64,000 nucleotides of DNA from Macrosoma leucophasiata (GCA_036365455.1 JAWQUS010000025.1:23968001-24032000), one strand, 5' to 3'. Counted from the stretch's first letter, positions 41,768 to 53,094 are shown. The notes: generated by a model not told the origin, from the sequence alone. Made by a program: numbers and translations.

Positions 41768-42066
41768 TCGCGCCTGTAATCCCCGAAGGGGTAGGCAGTG
41801 GTAAATGCATGTATATAAGCATACATGCAAACACCCAAAATTCGCTGGTTACGTTTTTGGCTCATGTAACAGGTGGCGAGCCTGTTGACATCTCCGGCCA
41901 CATTACCAAATTTCTAGATACTGGGAAATTTCCAGAAAATGGATAAATCCCAACAGAACCAGAGATAAAGTACTTTAAACCATTATCTCTGATAACACCC
42001 TACCCGGGAATTGAACCCAGGACCTCAGCGTAGTAGTAGTGGCCTGCTACCACTAGGCTATCGAGC
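41768..42066 (-). mobile_element. SINE-C copy
   Basis: Reverse complement has the head CTCGATAGCCTAGTGGTAGC, box B GGGTTCAATTCCCGGG, TAGAAATTTGGTAATGTGGC and end CCTTCGGGGATTACAGGCGC. AATTTTAC occurs on both sides (about 41754 and 42078) and may be the duplication. Confidence 0.8.
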
Positions 42067-42365
42067 CAGTAAAATCCAAATTTTACCGCCTGAAAATTAA
42101 CGACAAACAAATTCCATTTAGTTCACGTAAACCTCAACTGCATATTTTACAAGATATTTCGCTGACCAAGGAGATTCCTGGTTATACAAAATTCACGGTC
42201 TAACGAACCAACCTTACCGTGGATCACGCGGGACGAGATAATTTGCTAATGGTAGATGTAGAACCGAAGTAATGAATCTAAATACGATTTGGTAAATCAA
42301 TTAAATGTTGTGCGGATAAGTCCGAGAATAAAGTATTTGACCCTCAAATACTGAAAACGTGACTA

Positions 42366-42666
42366 TACGCCTGTAATCCCCGAAGGGGTAGGCAGAGTTA
42401 AATGCATGCATTCAAGCATACATGCAAACACCCACGATTCGCCGGTTACGTTTTGGCCCATGTAACAGTTGGCGAGGCTGTTGCCATCTCCGGGCTCATT
42501 AACAAACTCCGAGGTACTGGGCAACTTCCAGAAAATGTAAAAATCCCAATAGAACCAGAGATAAAGTACTTCAAACTGTTATCTATGAAAGTCCCCGACC
42601 CGGGCACCTAACCCAGAACCGCCAGCGTAGTAGAAGTGGCCTACTACCACTTGGCTACTGAGGCAG
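42366..42666 (-). mobile_element. SINE-C copy
   Basis: Reverse complement has the head TGCCTCAGTAGCCAAGTGGT, a decayed box B region GGTTCTGGGTTAGGTGCCCG, and the standard end. Box B is broken, so it is probably silent. Confidence 0.8.
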
Positions 42667-42669
42667 TTG

Positions 42670-43290
42670 ACAGTAGCTATTGAAAGTATAGATGAAAACA
42701 GTTTTTAAATCTAGTTTTTCTAGTGAATTAACCACAGAAATGTTTAATATTCCCGTGAAAATAAATGAACAATGAACTGCGTTATGGACGTTATTATTCA
42801 AACTCCTACTGCATTTTTCATAAGAATTTTTAGCAAATTGAGGAAATTCGTCGAAATTCGTCGTCATAAAGAATTCACGGCTCAATGAACTGGCTTGGAC
42901 AGATAAACGTTGACATAATCTGCTGATCTCATAAAGGCAAGGGTCCTAATGAACCGTAATTAAAATTTGAAAGTTTAGGAACAAAATTAAATATTGGCGT
43001 TATGTTTTATGCAAATGCGAGCTGATTTTTAACAGTTTTTTTATTTATTAAGGTAAACTTTGTAGTAAAGCTATTGAAGGAAGAATTTTGAATTAACTAA
43101 TTATTTTACACAAATGAAAACCTCCTGCTTTTATGCAAATACTAATCCAATCACGCCAGGTTAATCCTCCATTGGCTTCGTTGGCTAATCCACTTATCAT
43201 AAAAGTGTTGAATTAACAATAGTGTTCCAATATAAATGTGGTGTTCAAAATACACCATTTTTAGATAGAAGTACTAGCTGGAGAAATAAT
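42670..43290. other. Unassigned stretch
   Basis: AT-rich, no repeat copy or gene recognised; the 76-codon minus frame has no motif. Confidence 0.5.
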
Positions 43291-43299
43291 AAACAAATA

Positions 43300-43478
43300 A
43301 AATAAAATACGCTTACACTCACAACCTTACACTAGGTGAAAACCTGTGTCATGGGTGCCGTTGTACACACACACAATACATACACAAATACCCAGACCCG
43401 AAACAAATATCTGCAGGCCATACAAATATTTTTCCAGGTGCGATTTCTCACACCGCTGGACGAATCGGGTCATCAATA
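43300..43478 (-). mobile_element. SINE-D copy with box B deleted
   Basis: The reverse complement runs GATGACCCGATTCGTCCAGC, GGTGTGAGAAATCGC, then jumps to ACCTGGAAAAATATTTGTAT. About 35 bases containing box B are missing relative to 56523-56735. Confidence 0.7.
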
Positions 43479-43914
43479 TAAAGTAAGATAACCCACCTCT
43501 GATTGTTCCCAATCTGCTTTACGGGGTGTTTAGCAACCATTGACACAATTAAGACAATCATAATCAATCAACAATTATCAACTAAATATTGAACCATAAA
43601 ATTAATTATCCAACAACTTATCCATAATTCACGGTCCAACAAACTGGCTTAACCACATCCCGAGATTATCAGCTAATCTCCTAAAGACGTCGTTATAGCA
43701 AAGTAATGAATCTTAATACGATTCGATAAATCAATTGGGATTCTGAGGTAACCTATCTCCATATTAGACGAGATTAGGCGCGTCATTCGAGCATAGAATT
43801 CACATTTGCTGATGATGATAAATTGGGTGACTCACTTATTATAAGAGATTCCTCTATTTAAGGTACACGTGTAATTTTGAATGATGGTTGCATTAAGGTT
43901 TGTATGGAAATAAC

Positions 43915-44488
43915 CGGGCAGCACAAGATTTCCAGTGTCGGAGCTCGAATGCGTAGGCATCATTACATTACCTTATCTATCTGCCGCCCCTCGACACCCG
44001 AACCATCCCTTTCTCTGTCGCGCTTCACGCGCGGAGGGAGGGATGATGTTTAATTAGTTCATCATCATCATCAGCCTATAAACGTCCACTGCTAAACATA
44101 GGCTTCCCCCAGAGACTGCCACAATGACCTATTCTGGGCGGTCTGCATGCATCGGCTCCCCGCAACCTTGATTAGGTCGTCGGTCCATGTCGTGGGGGGG
44201 AAGGGCGTCCTGTACTGCGTGGGGGTTGGGTGGTGGTTTCATTAGATTAGTTATCTGCCGCCAATTGGTAATGTTTAGTACTACCTTGTTCCGGTGAGAT
44301 GATAATAAATTCCCACGTAATAACCATCACAGAAGCAAAATAACTTAGGTCTCAGGGGTGCCCAAGCATATGCGTGTTGAATATTACTCACTTGACCTCT
44401 TCGACTCATAGTTATCTGAAGGCTTCAGTCGTCACTTACCATCCATGTGTACTGCATGCTTGTTTGCCATCATCACTAAATAAAAATA
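43915..44488 (+). mobile_element. Old SINE-A copy split by an RTE-tail insertion
   Basis: SINE-A head to 43988 and tail from 44252 to 44488. TATCTGCCGCC is duplicated at 43978-43988 and 44252-44262. The SINE sequence is among the most decayed here. Confidence 0.75.
43989..44251 (-). mobile_element. RTE-like LINE 3' end inserted into SINE-A
   Basis: Contains the plus-strand phrase AACGTCCACTGCTAAACATA then GGCTTCCCCC, the common lepidopteran RTE 3' ORF end read backwards, preceded by CATCATCATCATCAG as the (ATG)n tail. Left of the tail an extra 70 bp holds an inverted pair CATCCCTTTC/GAGGGAGGGATG. Bounded by an 11 bp duplication. Confidence 0.7.
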
Positions 44489-44489
44489 C

Positions 44490-45138
44490 TAAGTTTTCTT
44501 GTACTTATTACATGTTATACATTACGTATATTGACTTTGGGTAAGTACACGAAGTCTTTATAACCTGGTCACCAAATTTATGGTAAGTAGTTCAACTTAC
44601 AGCTCACGAGAACTGTTGACATTTCGGCTTTAGCCCAAGTTGTTCCATATTGCGCGACTTCATGAAGATACGTCGTAGCAAAACTTTCCACTTAATAATA
44701 TCCCTCGAATAAGATTGGTGGGATTAAGGAAAATATTCTTAAGAAACAAGCTTTCTCTATTTATGGAACACGTGTAATTCTGAATGATGGTCGCTTAAAG
44801 GTTTGTATAGACCTAACCAGTTCAAATCTTTAAAGGAAATTTAACTTTTTTTCTTCAACGCCAAGGTCTAAAATAGACTCCTGACTAATATAACGTAGTC
44901 TCTTCACACGTTCTGCGCAGACCCTAAGCAGTCACGTGCAGAGCATAAATATTTCCCGGTATAAAGTGGATACATCGAGTATGTCTGGCATTCAAGTAAA
45001 ATATCCGGCCTAGTCCTTCATGGCAGTGTGCGAAAATATTTCTTTACACGAAGAATGTTTGGCAATCCTAAGTGCAAGTTGTATAAGCTTCAAGAATTCC
45101 ATACTTAAACCGAGTCATGTGCGTATTTTTGGAGTAGG
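44490..45138. other. Unassigned stretch
   Basis: GATGGTCGCTTAAAGGTTTG near 44785 echoes GATGGTTGCATTAAGGTTTG near 43883, and ACGTGTAATTCTGAATGATG echoes ACGTGTAATTTTGAATGATG, so a short duplication is present. Otherwise nothing is recognised. Confidence 0.5.
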
Positions 45139-45139
45139 T

Positions 45140-45421
45140 TTTTTTTTAATATAATCAAAGTGGCAAACAAGCATGCAGTTCACATTGATGTTAAGTGATG
45201 ACTGCAGCCTATAGACACCCACACAAAGACCAAGGTCAAAGTGCAGTTGCGTTACCACTCTGAGGCCTAGGGTGTTACGCCTCTGTGCCAGAAATTACAG
45301 AAATTACCACCTGATCGGTACCACACGATAGTGCTGTACTACCATTTAGCGGTAAGTATATTAGGTAATGCGGTGGTGCCTACGCCCGAGGGGGTCCGTC
45401 ACTGGAGCTCTACCACCAGTA
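45140..45421 (-). mobile_element. SINE-A copy, full length
   Basis: From a T-run to CTCTACCACCAGTAG, with minor internal deletions. Confidence 0.85.
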
Positions 45422-45424
45422 GTA

Positions 45425-46585
45425 AAGAAAAATCGGCATACAGCCGATTTTTCGCCGTCCAAGACACTTTCTAAGCGATCCCAAAGATGGGACTGCGTTG
45501 GCTATCTGAAGAACGCGCCTCCCCAGGCCCGAGGCCGCTAGCACGACCCGCGTGGTCTTTATTCCAGTTAACACCAACGGATGTCAACCCCTGAGCGCAT
45601 ATGTATCATGTGTCTCCCAACAACGAGAGGATCGGGCCCGCAGTTGTGCAGTTGTGTAAATTTATTCAGGCTGAGAGCCTTCTGGGTGAAGTACAGCAGG
45701 GCCATCTCGACACGAGTACGTAAGTCCATTAAAAAAAGGCAATGTGCGAGTCGACTCCACCCTATACTAAGCGTGGCGATTATCCTATTCATATCCCCCC
45801 GAATGATTCAATATGGCATTTTGGGAGAAGTTTTCTCCAACAGAGAGTCCTTCTTTCGGTTGAAATGATGATGAGGATGAAGGTGACTCTAGAAATCTTT
45901 GGTTTACTCTAGGTCTTTTCTCATCTGATTTTTTTAAACAATAAGCCAAGAAATAAATATTTATTCGTCCCACTCGTAAGTGCTCAATAAAATCTAAAAA
46001 CCATTCCTCGTACAGATTTTACTCAGACTTATAACGTTTATTCCATCAATCATGCAGGTCCATTAATCTCGCATTCAAATAGCAAAGAATTATAAAATTT
46101 GTGTTAGGATTTGAAATCTAAAAAGACTTTGTCTCGTTTTTTCATACTCGCTGTCACATACAACAAAAGAAACAATATTTTCGCAGTATGTAGGTAACAT
46201 TGAATAAACAATGAGACTTCGGATGAGTCGACGCCTACTATTTGTAAAGAGTGACATTTCATCCGCGGATAAGATACATTGGCGGATGAGCTGTCACCTA
46301 AGTCGAGATAATTATCATGGTACGTCAACTTCATTATGTAAAGGAATTGTGATCATTTTCACACATTCTAACTATTTCGATGGCATAGCCTCTCTTACCT
46401 CCTCAGTCTTTACTTGACTCTTACAAAATTGTTAACTTTAAAGCTTTATTATTATCGGTTTTCAAGGCACGCATTCAACGTGACCAAAAATACGCGAAGT
46501 AACGTTAATAATATAACTTTATTTTATTCTATTTTCCTCTTATTAAAATAACGTTAAAATAAGGTTTTTTAACGTTAACATATAG
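45425..46585. other. Unassigned stretch with a small hairpin
   Basis: A perfect hairpin AAAAATCGGC-ATACA-GCCGATTTTT lies at 45428-45452. The GC-rich segment to 45760 may be an old repeat. No gene is supported. Confidence 0.45.
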
Positions 46586-46589
46586 AAGA

Positions 46590-46693
46590 AGTACGGGAGG
46601 TGGGTCAGGACCCAGATGTCTGGCGCTCCACACTCTCTGCCGTTTCCATAGCGACGGGACTAGGGGATTAGGGGACTTAGCGTGAAGATATAT
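46590..46693 (-). repeat. Dispersed repeat fragment, GGTAGGCAGAGAGTGT family
   Basis: GATGTCTGGCGCTCCACACT then CTCTGCCGTTTCC to CGTGAAGATATA is the reverse complement of the family start. Confidence 0.6.
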
Positions 46694-46699
46694 TAACGT

Positions 46700-47505
46700 T
46701 AATATTACCTATTTTAACGTTATTTTTATGTTATGCTTTTTTTATGTTATATATCGAAGACCGCATCGTTATACTATACTAATTGCTTCCATAGATACAA
46801 TCTTCAAATTTTACTCATATGACTGTCAAAACAAATCAATTTCAACAACCGAAAACCATCCGTTTCACATTACGTAAACGCAATTAGACCCTTCAGAAAA
46901 AGCCAGACCAAAGTTATTGGCCGCTGTCCAAAACAGATATCGAGTTCCTTTCATTACAATAAAGTTTCCAACGATCGGCATTAGGAGCCATTGGGATAGA
47001 CTGATACGTATGGGGGCAATGCTTACGTGGATCTTGGAATACTTTATCAGTATGACTAGTACTTTGCTGGTTATAAACCTGTTTGTAACAATATCGAGTC
47101 TGTGAAGATTTACTTCTAGAAGTGCCTGATTAGGTATATGTTTATAATCATTAGTCAACGATCTTTTGTCAAGTCATGCTAGTAATCACATCTCATCACA
47201 GACCAATCCTATAGTCGATGCATCTCATATTGTCCTATCCGAAATCCAGTGATGTCAATGTTGGTATTCGTATTAAACAATCGTCTGTGATGTGTTTCTA
47301 TTATGTTGTGTGTAAATACGAAACTGAACAAACCCTCGATAAAAATTAAAAAAAACTCATGATTTCGTTTTGTTTGAAGGGCGTTCCAATCTTACGAACC
47401 TTATTTCGTTCCGTCTATGTTAATAGCTGCAGTCGAAATAACCTCAACTATTAATACTCTACTCATGTATATGAACAAATTTTATGTTATTTTTAGTCGG
47501 ATATT
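46700..47505. other. Unassigned stretch
   Basis: No gene, RNA or named repeat recognised; frames of 62 and 97 codons overlap on opposite strands with no motif. Confidence 0.5.
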
Positions 47506-47507
47506 CA

Positions 47508-47962
47508 TAACATAATTTCTGATAGCGAAGCGTCACGACACCGTATGCAAGCTTCGTGCCAGCGTAATGTTTAAACAATTTACCCGAAGGTTATTAACAT
47601 GCAACCATCACGTGACCTAGGAAATCATTTAATAACAAATCACCAGGCCGTATATGATGTTTGAACATGAAACACAAAAAACAGCTGCAGCTGCCGATGC
47701 CATTACAATTTTGTATATAATTAACCATTTTATGGTTTAGGAGGGTTTTAATTGTCTCTATCTGTGAATCTTTTGGTCTCTGTGTTTGTGTATATTTTGT
47801 GTCTCTGTCCGGGTGTCTCTTTCCTCTCTCGCTCTTTTCATCTGTGTATCAGATCTTTGTGTCTCTGTCTCTATACTTTTCTCTGTAAAATAATACTAGG
47901 CTTTATTCACTTACATAAATAACTCTAAATCTTAAGAGTTGCTGTATATTTACGATAATTAT
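47508..47962 (+). repeat. Local 500 bp duplication, first copy
   Basis: TCTGATAGCGAAGCGTCACG, TATGCAAGCTTCGTGCCAGC, CGTATATGATGTTTGAACAT, a TCTCTGTG-rich tract, AATAATACTAGG and CTTAAGAGTTGCTGTA recur in order at 49338-49875. A minus-strand LINE inserted at its right edge. Confidence 0.8.
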
Positions 47963-48720
47963 ATATTTTTTTTTTTATGTCTGAAGATTGACAGACAAGC
48001 AAACGGGCCACCTGATGGAAAGTGGTCACCGTCGCCTATGAACATTTGCAACACCAGGGGAGTTGCCAACGCGCTGCCAGCCCTGAAGGACTCTTTTGAC
48101 GCCATTTTTGAAGAACCCCATATTGTAGCACCTAGGGAACACCTCAGAGGGAAGTTCGTTCCACAATTTACACGTTCTGGGCAGGAACGAACGTGAAAAC
48201 CGCACGGTTGAGCATTGCCAAGTGTCCAGTCGGTGTAGGTGGAACTTCTCTCTTCGGCGGGTAGTACGGTGTAGGAAAAGAGACGGTGGCACCATGTCAA
48301 ACAGTTCAGCAGAACACTCACCGTTGTAGAGACGGTACAACACGCACAGACTCCCAATGTCTCTGCGCAGGCTCAGATGTTCGAGCCTGTCGGTAAGTCC
48401 TGGATCGTTAACAATACGAACGGCGCGTTTTTGTAGGGAGTCAAGTGGACCAAGCTGGTATTTGGGGGCTCCCGCCCACAAATGAGAGCAGTATTCCAGA
48501 TGGGGCCGCACTTGGGCCTTATAAAGCTGTAGTAGCTGCCCCGATGTGAAATACTGCCTCGCTTTGTTAAGCACTCCCAACTTTTTGGATGCCAACTTGG
48601 TCTTACACTCAATGTGACTCCCGAATTGCACTTCGTTCGATATGTCAACGCTCAGGATACCGATACTCTTATCAACGGCGAGCGGAATGCCCTGGAACTG
48701 TGGTGCTACAATGAATGGGT
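47963..48720 (-). pseudogene. 5'-truncated Jockey-like LINE, reverse transcriptase C-terminus and tail
   Basis: Minus-strand frame of 251 codons ending near 48026. Motifs: GIPLAVDKSIGILSVDISNE (thumb), ASKKLGVLNKARQYFTSGQL, LYKAQVRPHLEYCSHLWAGA, LDSLQKRAVRIVNDPGL, LHRLDTWQCSTVRFSRSFLP and RTCKLWNELPSEVF. The catalytic palm is missing because of 5' truncation. The untranslated end, CCACTTTCCATCAGGTGGCC then GTTTGCTTGTCTGTCAATCT, leads to a poly(A). Copies of the same end lie at 13845-14205 and 63735-63915. Confidence 0.85.
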
Positions 48721-48741
48721 TTTTTTTTGCGGTGATATATA

Positions 48742-48950
48742 ATAATAATGGCAACCATTGATATGTCGCACTGCTGGACACGACTCTCTCCCCTTCTTGG
48801 GGGGAGGTCTGGAGCTTACTCCACCACGCTGCTCCAATGCGGGTTGGTGGAGATACGGGTTAGTGGCCAACCCGCTGTCGGATGTTTTCAACCACCCATG
48901 GTCTCTGAATAGGTTTAACGAGGGCTCTCTATCGCTACCATACTTCACGA
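48742..48950 (-). repeat. (ATT)n-tailed repeat, partial
   Basis: Plus-orientation ATAATAATAATGGCAACCAT, CTTCTTGGGGGGAGGTCTGG and CGGGTTGGTGGAGATACGGG. It stops near 48950, short of the family head. Confidence 0.7.
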
Positions 48951-48959
48951 TGAAACCTT

Positions 48960-49296
48960 TAAATTAAATTATTTTAATTTTGTGTCGTGAATAAGTTTGC
49001 CAGGCATAAGTTAGCTCAAATAGTACATGACTCGTTTCTTTCCTTTTCTTTTTACTCTTTGTTATCAGTTTGTAAAGGGGAAAAGAGTCATTCTACTGAT
49101 ATACTTTTACATTAGTTTATTACATTTAGTTTTATCTTAGTGATATTCTTGACTTTACATATATTTTTTATCTTGTTTGACATGTATATCAATTGTTATT
49201 CGCTTTAATTTATTTTGTTTGTTTTGACGTGTCATAACAGGTGCCTGTCACCCTAAATGAATAAATGAGTTTCTGATTCTGATTCTGATTCTGATT
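48960..49296 (+). mobile_element. LINE 3' end with (TTCTGA)4 tail
   Basis: AT-rich 3' region ending CCTAAATGAATAAATGAGTT and four TTCTGA units at 49271-49296. A short microsatellite after an AATAAA-like motif is typical of CR1/L2 or Jockey-type tails. Confidence 0.5.
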
Positions 49297-49337
49297 ACAT
49301 GTAGGTACATGACCTAATTTAATACAATTTTTATAAC

Positions 49338-49875
49338 ATCAATTCTGATAGCGAAGCGTCACGGCACTGTATGCAAGCTTCGTGCCAGCGTTTTGTTTAA
49401 ATAATAATTTACTTCGAAGTTTATTAACATGCAACCATTTCGTGACCTAGAAAATCATAGAATAACATAACGTCGCGACGTATATGATGTTAGAACATGA
49501 AACACGAAGAACAGCTGCGGTTACGATGCCATATTAATATTGTAGGTACTTAAATAACCATATTATGGTTCAGGAGTATTTTGATTATTTCTAGCTATGA
49601 ATCTTTTATTCTCTTTATGTGTGGCTCTTTGTTTCTGTGAATGTGTGTCTTTTGTCTTTATCTGTGTGTATTTTTAACTATCTGTCTGTGTGTCTATTTG
49701 AGTATCTGTCTTTGCATATTATTTGCCTTTATCTGTCTGTCTCTATTCCTCTGTGTACCTTTATCTTTACGTCTCTGTCTCATTTCTATTCTCTGTGAAA
49801 TAATACTAGGTATGATTGGCTTACGTAAGTAAGTCTGCATCTTAAGAGTTCCTGTACGTTCGCGATCAAATCTCT
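49338..49875 (+). repeat. Local 500 bp duplication, second copy
   Basis: Matches 47508-47962 in order from TCTGATAGCGAAGCGTCACG to CTTAAGAGTTCCTGTACG. The pyrimidine-rich TCTGTCTGTG tract is longer here, and the 63-codon frame over it is low complexity. Confidence 0.8.
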
Positions 49876-49879
49876 AATT

Positions 49880-50848
49880 TGAATTGTTTAAGTCAGTAAA
49901 ATTCCTTTGTCGCTCCCGCTCCCCTGGTGCCGAACTATGTGCCCATAGTCCCTCCATCTAGGCGGTGATCCAATGAACGGCCTGGACAGAGATCTTCAAG
50001 CATCGAATTAGGCGATCTCCATCGCCCGAATGGAGAAGGATTCTTAGTTGGCTGGCGTGGGTTCCGTACGTCACTTATGTTGGTTGGAGCCAAATAACTC
50101 AAACTGTGGAGAGTGTGTGTGTATCAAACGCCGGCAGCGTCATAAATGTCAACAAAAGCGTTCCTACAACTCCGCCTCTGAGGGCGGACTAGTCGCAACA
50201 CCCAGGGAATTTTAGTGGGTAGTCAGGTTTCTTTTCACAGGGAAAGCCCACATAACCCATCGCACTTCCCAGAGGTTGGGTAGGAGTAACGCATTTTACT
50301 TTGTAAAAACTGGTCTTTTGCTTCTGCAACCCCATACCATATGGTAATAATCTTTACAAACTTATTTTGTTCCTTATAGTTAAACGGTTTTATGTAACAT
50401 GAATACCTAGAAATCGAACGGACATCTGAACATTTCTAAGCGACCCGCACATATACCTTCTTGTTAAACTAACAAGTGATCCAAGACTTGGACCCGCCAT
50501 AAATAATATCCAGGTTAAACAAACTATTTCAAATTCCGAACGGGGTTATATCTAATAATGAAATCATAACCGCTTTGGGACTGTCACGTGCCAAGCCTCA
50601 TATTTCAAACGAGAACGCTCAAATATTTACCCCCGAGACAAAGAAATGTGTTTCAATTATAGTTGGGAAACTCTGACTTATATGGGAAAGTGGTATTAGT
50701 TCTTAAATTCTTGTAAGCATGTACTGTTTGCATTTACTTAGTCTTGTCTTGTTATTTCAGGATTTTTGAGTACCTACGCATTTACATTATACGGTAAGAG
50801 ACGGTTAGGTAAACAGTCTTTCACTTCCATTACGTAACTACTTCGGAT
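49880..50848. other. Unassigned stretch with GC-rich old repeat
   Basis: The segment 49915-50290 is GC-rich and repeat-like (CTCCGCCTCTGAGGGCGGAC, CAACACCCAGGGAATTTTAG), possibly the tail of a non-LTR element. No copy elsewhere in the window. The remainder is AT-rich and unrecognised. Confidence 0.45.
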
Positions 50849-50851
50849 ATA

Positions 50852-52059
50852 ATAGGTTGGGGAAAAAGTCTTTTCGCATTATAGTATGTACGAACTTGTA
50901 ATAAAATCTCTTTGCCTGTATTTGTATCAGGCTAGTTTTGGTATCATTGAAAGTTAAAATTTTAAAGAACATAATTCCAAATTCAAATTAGGCAAATGTG
51001 TGATTTTCATTTGTTTTTCGTACTGTCAAGATGAGTGAATCTAATGAAGAAATTCGATACATTTTAAAATTTTACTACAAAAAAGGTAAAAATGAAACGC
51101 AAGCCGCGAAAAAAATTTGCGATGTTTATGGACCTAGTGCAGTGTCTGTGAGAGTAGCACAAATTTGGTTTAAGCGTTTTCAATCCGGAAATTTAGATGT
51201 CAAAGATGCACCTCGCTCTGGTTTTAAAAATTATTACGGATAAAATGGATGCCATTTTTGAAAAAGTGGAGCAAGATCGACATATCAATAGTTACGACGT
51301 AGCTGAAGAACTGAGAATTGATCACAAAACAGTTTTGGCGCATTTGAAAAAAGCTGGGTACAAAAAAAAGCTCGATATTTGGGTACCTCACGAGCTCACT
51401 GACAGAAACCTAATGAACCGTGTACTCATTTGTGATTCTTTATTACGACGTAATGAAACCGAAACATTTTTGAAGAAGCTGATAACTGGTGATGAAAAGT
51501 GGATCACGTACGACAAGAACGTGCGAAAAAGGTCGTGGTCAAAGGCCGGTCAGGCTTCACAGACTGTGGCGAAATCCGGGTTAACTCGCAATAAGGTGAT
51601 GTTGTGTGTGTGGTGGGATTGGAAGGGCATTATTCATTATGAGCTATTACCACCGGGCAGGACTATCGATTCTGATCAATTGTTCGCAGTAGAGCTGCGA
51701 ACAACTGATGAGATTAAAGCAAGAAATTGAGAGAAAGCGGCCGGAATTGATCAACAGAAGGGGTGGGTGTATAGTCCTGACCTTGCACCTTCAGATTTCC
51801 ACCTGTTTCGGTCTCTTCAGAATTCTTTATGCAATGTTAGGTTAACATCACGAGAGGACTGCCAAATCCACTTGTCGCGGTATTTTGATGAGAAGTCCCA
51901 AAACTTTTATGGCAATGGGATCATGTCCCTACCTACAAGATGGCAAAACGTTATCGAACAAAATGGTACATACATACTTTAGTTAAATTTAAATAAACTA
52001 TATTAAAAAATGTTTTAAATTGTCTTAAAAAATGCGAAGAAACTTTTTTCCCAACCTTA
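50852..52059 (+). mobile_element. Mariner transposon, 1208 bp, inactive
   Basis: The left TIR ATAGGTTGGGGAAAAAGTCT and right TIR (reverse complement TAAGGTTGGGAAAAAAGTTT) agree over about 29 bp ending TTCGCATT. TA is present on both sides (50850-50851 and 52060-52061), as expected for Tc1/mariner. One transposase gene lies between, broken in two places. Subfamily is not certain. Confidence 0.93.
51031..51982 (+). pseudogene. Mariner transposase, broken
   Basis: Segment 1 (51031-51243) has the N-terminal helix-turn-helix (FYYKKGKNETQAAKKICDVY, QIWFKRFQSGNLDVKDAPRS). A frameshift near 51225 leads to segment 2 (51240-51730) with DVAEELRIDHKTVLAHLKKA, KKLDIWVPHELTDRN, KLITGDEKWITYDKN (first catalytic D) and VWWDWKGIIHYELLPPG. 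Segment 3 (51767-51982) has YSPDLAPSDFHLFRSLQNSL (third catalytic D). Between segments 2 and 3 about 30 residues that normally hold the second D, in an HDNxRPH-type motif, are deleted. A functional copy would be about 345 residues. Confidence 0.92.
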
Positions 52060-52117
52060 TACGTTAGAAATTGTGTATTTTGTACTATCAGGCCAGGTAT
52101 ATCAGACCAGCCGGGTG

Positions 52118-52416
52118 GCTCACTACAGCCACCCGCCACCCGATTATCACCGCCTCGTTTTACGGCGTCCACTCGTTTTCGACGGGTGGTTCACGCGATG
52201 TTACTTATGAACCACTCGCGGACTTGGAAACAGCGAGTTGGCTATGAAAATTCAACAAGCTTACCGAGTGTTCCACTCGCCTTCCGCGCGTGGATAGCGC
52301 GCCGCCCGCGCCTTGGCGGCTTGCGGTCGAGGCGATTCGGAGCGGAGTTGATGAAATGAGCGCAGACCGCTCGAGGCGGTCGGGCGCTGGTCGGGTGGCG
52401 GGTGGCTCTAGTGAGC
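52118..52416. mobile_element. GC-rich TIR element, 299 bp
   Basis: The left end GCTCACTACAGCCACCCGCC continues ACCCGA; the right end is its inverse with one mismatch in 26 (52391-52416). The interior is GC-rich, in contrast to both sides, and has a shared inner inverted zone of CG-rich words. A target-site duplication is not obvious, so the superfamily is unknown. The 88-codon frame on minus is not supported. It lies 58 bp after the mariner element. Confidence 0.75.
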
Positions 52417-52569
52417 TATGATCCTTATGACTAACTGTCATACAATTTAGAACACGCTTAAGTAACTCCAAAATTGCTCTCTGACATCTCCGACAACAAA
52501 CAAACAGTGTGTAAGATAATCACAATCACTTTGTCTAACGAGTTATGGTAGACATTGCATCCGTGTAGA

Positions 52570-52760
52570 CACTTTAAAAAAACGTTACGAGTACCCTACA
52601 CGTACTGTGTACGTTTTAATCGTGCACCCTATTGTTGGATAGGTCTTTAAAACTTATTATCAGTTTGTAAAAAACATTGTTTGGTAAAGGTATAATATAC
52701 CCTAAGCTGAGAGAGATAAATGGTTGTGTTGGGAGATATGAAAAAAAAAACTGTAGCATA
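52570..52760. repeat. GGTTCCGTA element fragment
   Basis: GTTGGATAGGTCTTTAAAAC matches GTTGGATAGGTCTTTTAAAA at about 32703, with similar flanks. No ends are left. Confidence 0.4.
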
Positions 52761-53094
52761 ATAACGAAATAAATACGGGGACATACATTACCACTTTACT
52801 GACATGTCTGAACACATTGATTCAAAAAGCAAGATTAGGTTGTATTGTCTATACCATAGAGTCCTTCACAAAATATATAGCATTCTGAATTCATATTTAG
52901 AATGTACAATATTGGTGGAGGTTTGTATGAGGTTAGGTGATAAATAATACCCCGTAGTTCTCACAAGTTTGGCAATTATGTACTTTGAATTATGCGACGA
53001 AGTTTTAATACAAATATATGTATTTGTTGGAATCTTAAAATAAATATTCAAACCAATTTTGAATTTCGTAAAAAGTTTCAATATCTATACTTTT

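Noticed and set aside
49641..49832. 63-codon membrane-like frame
   Set aside because: It is a translation of the TCTGTCTG-rich simple repeat.
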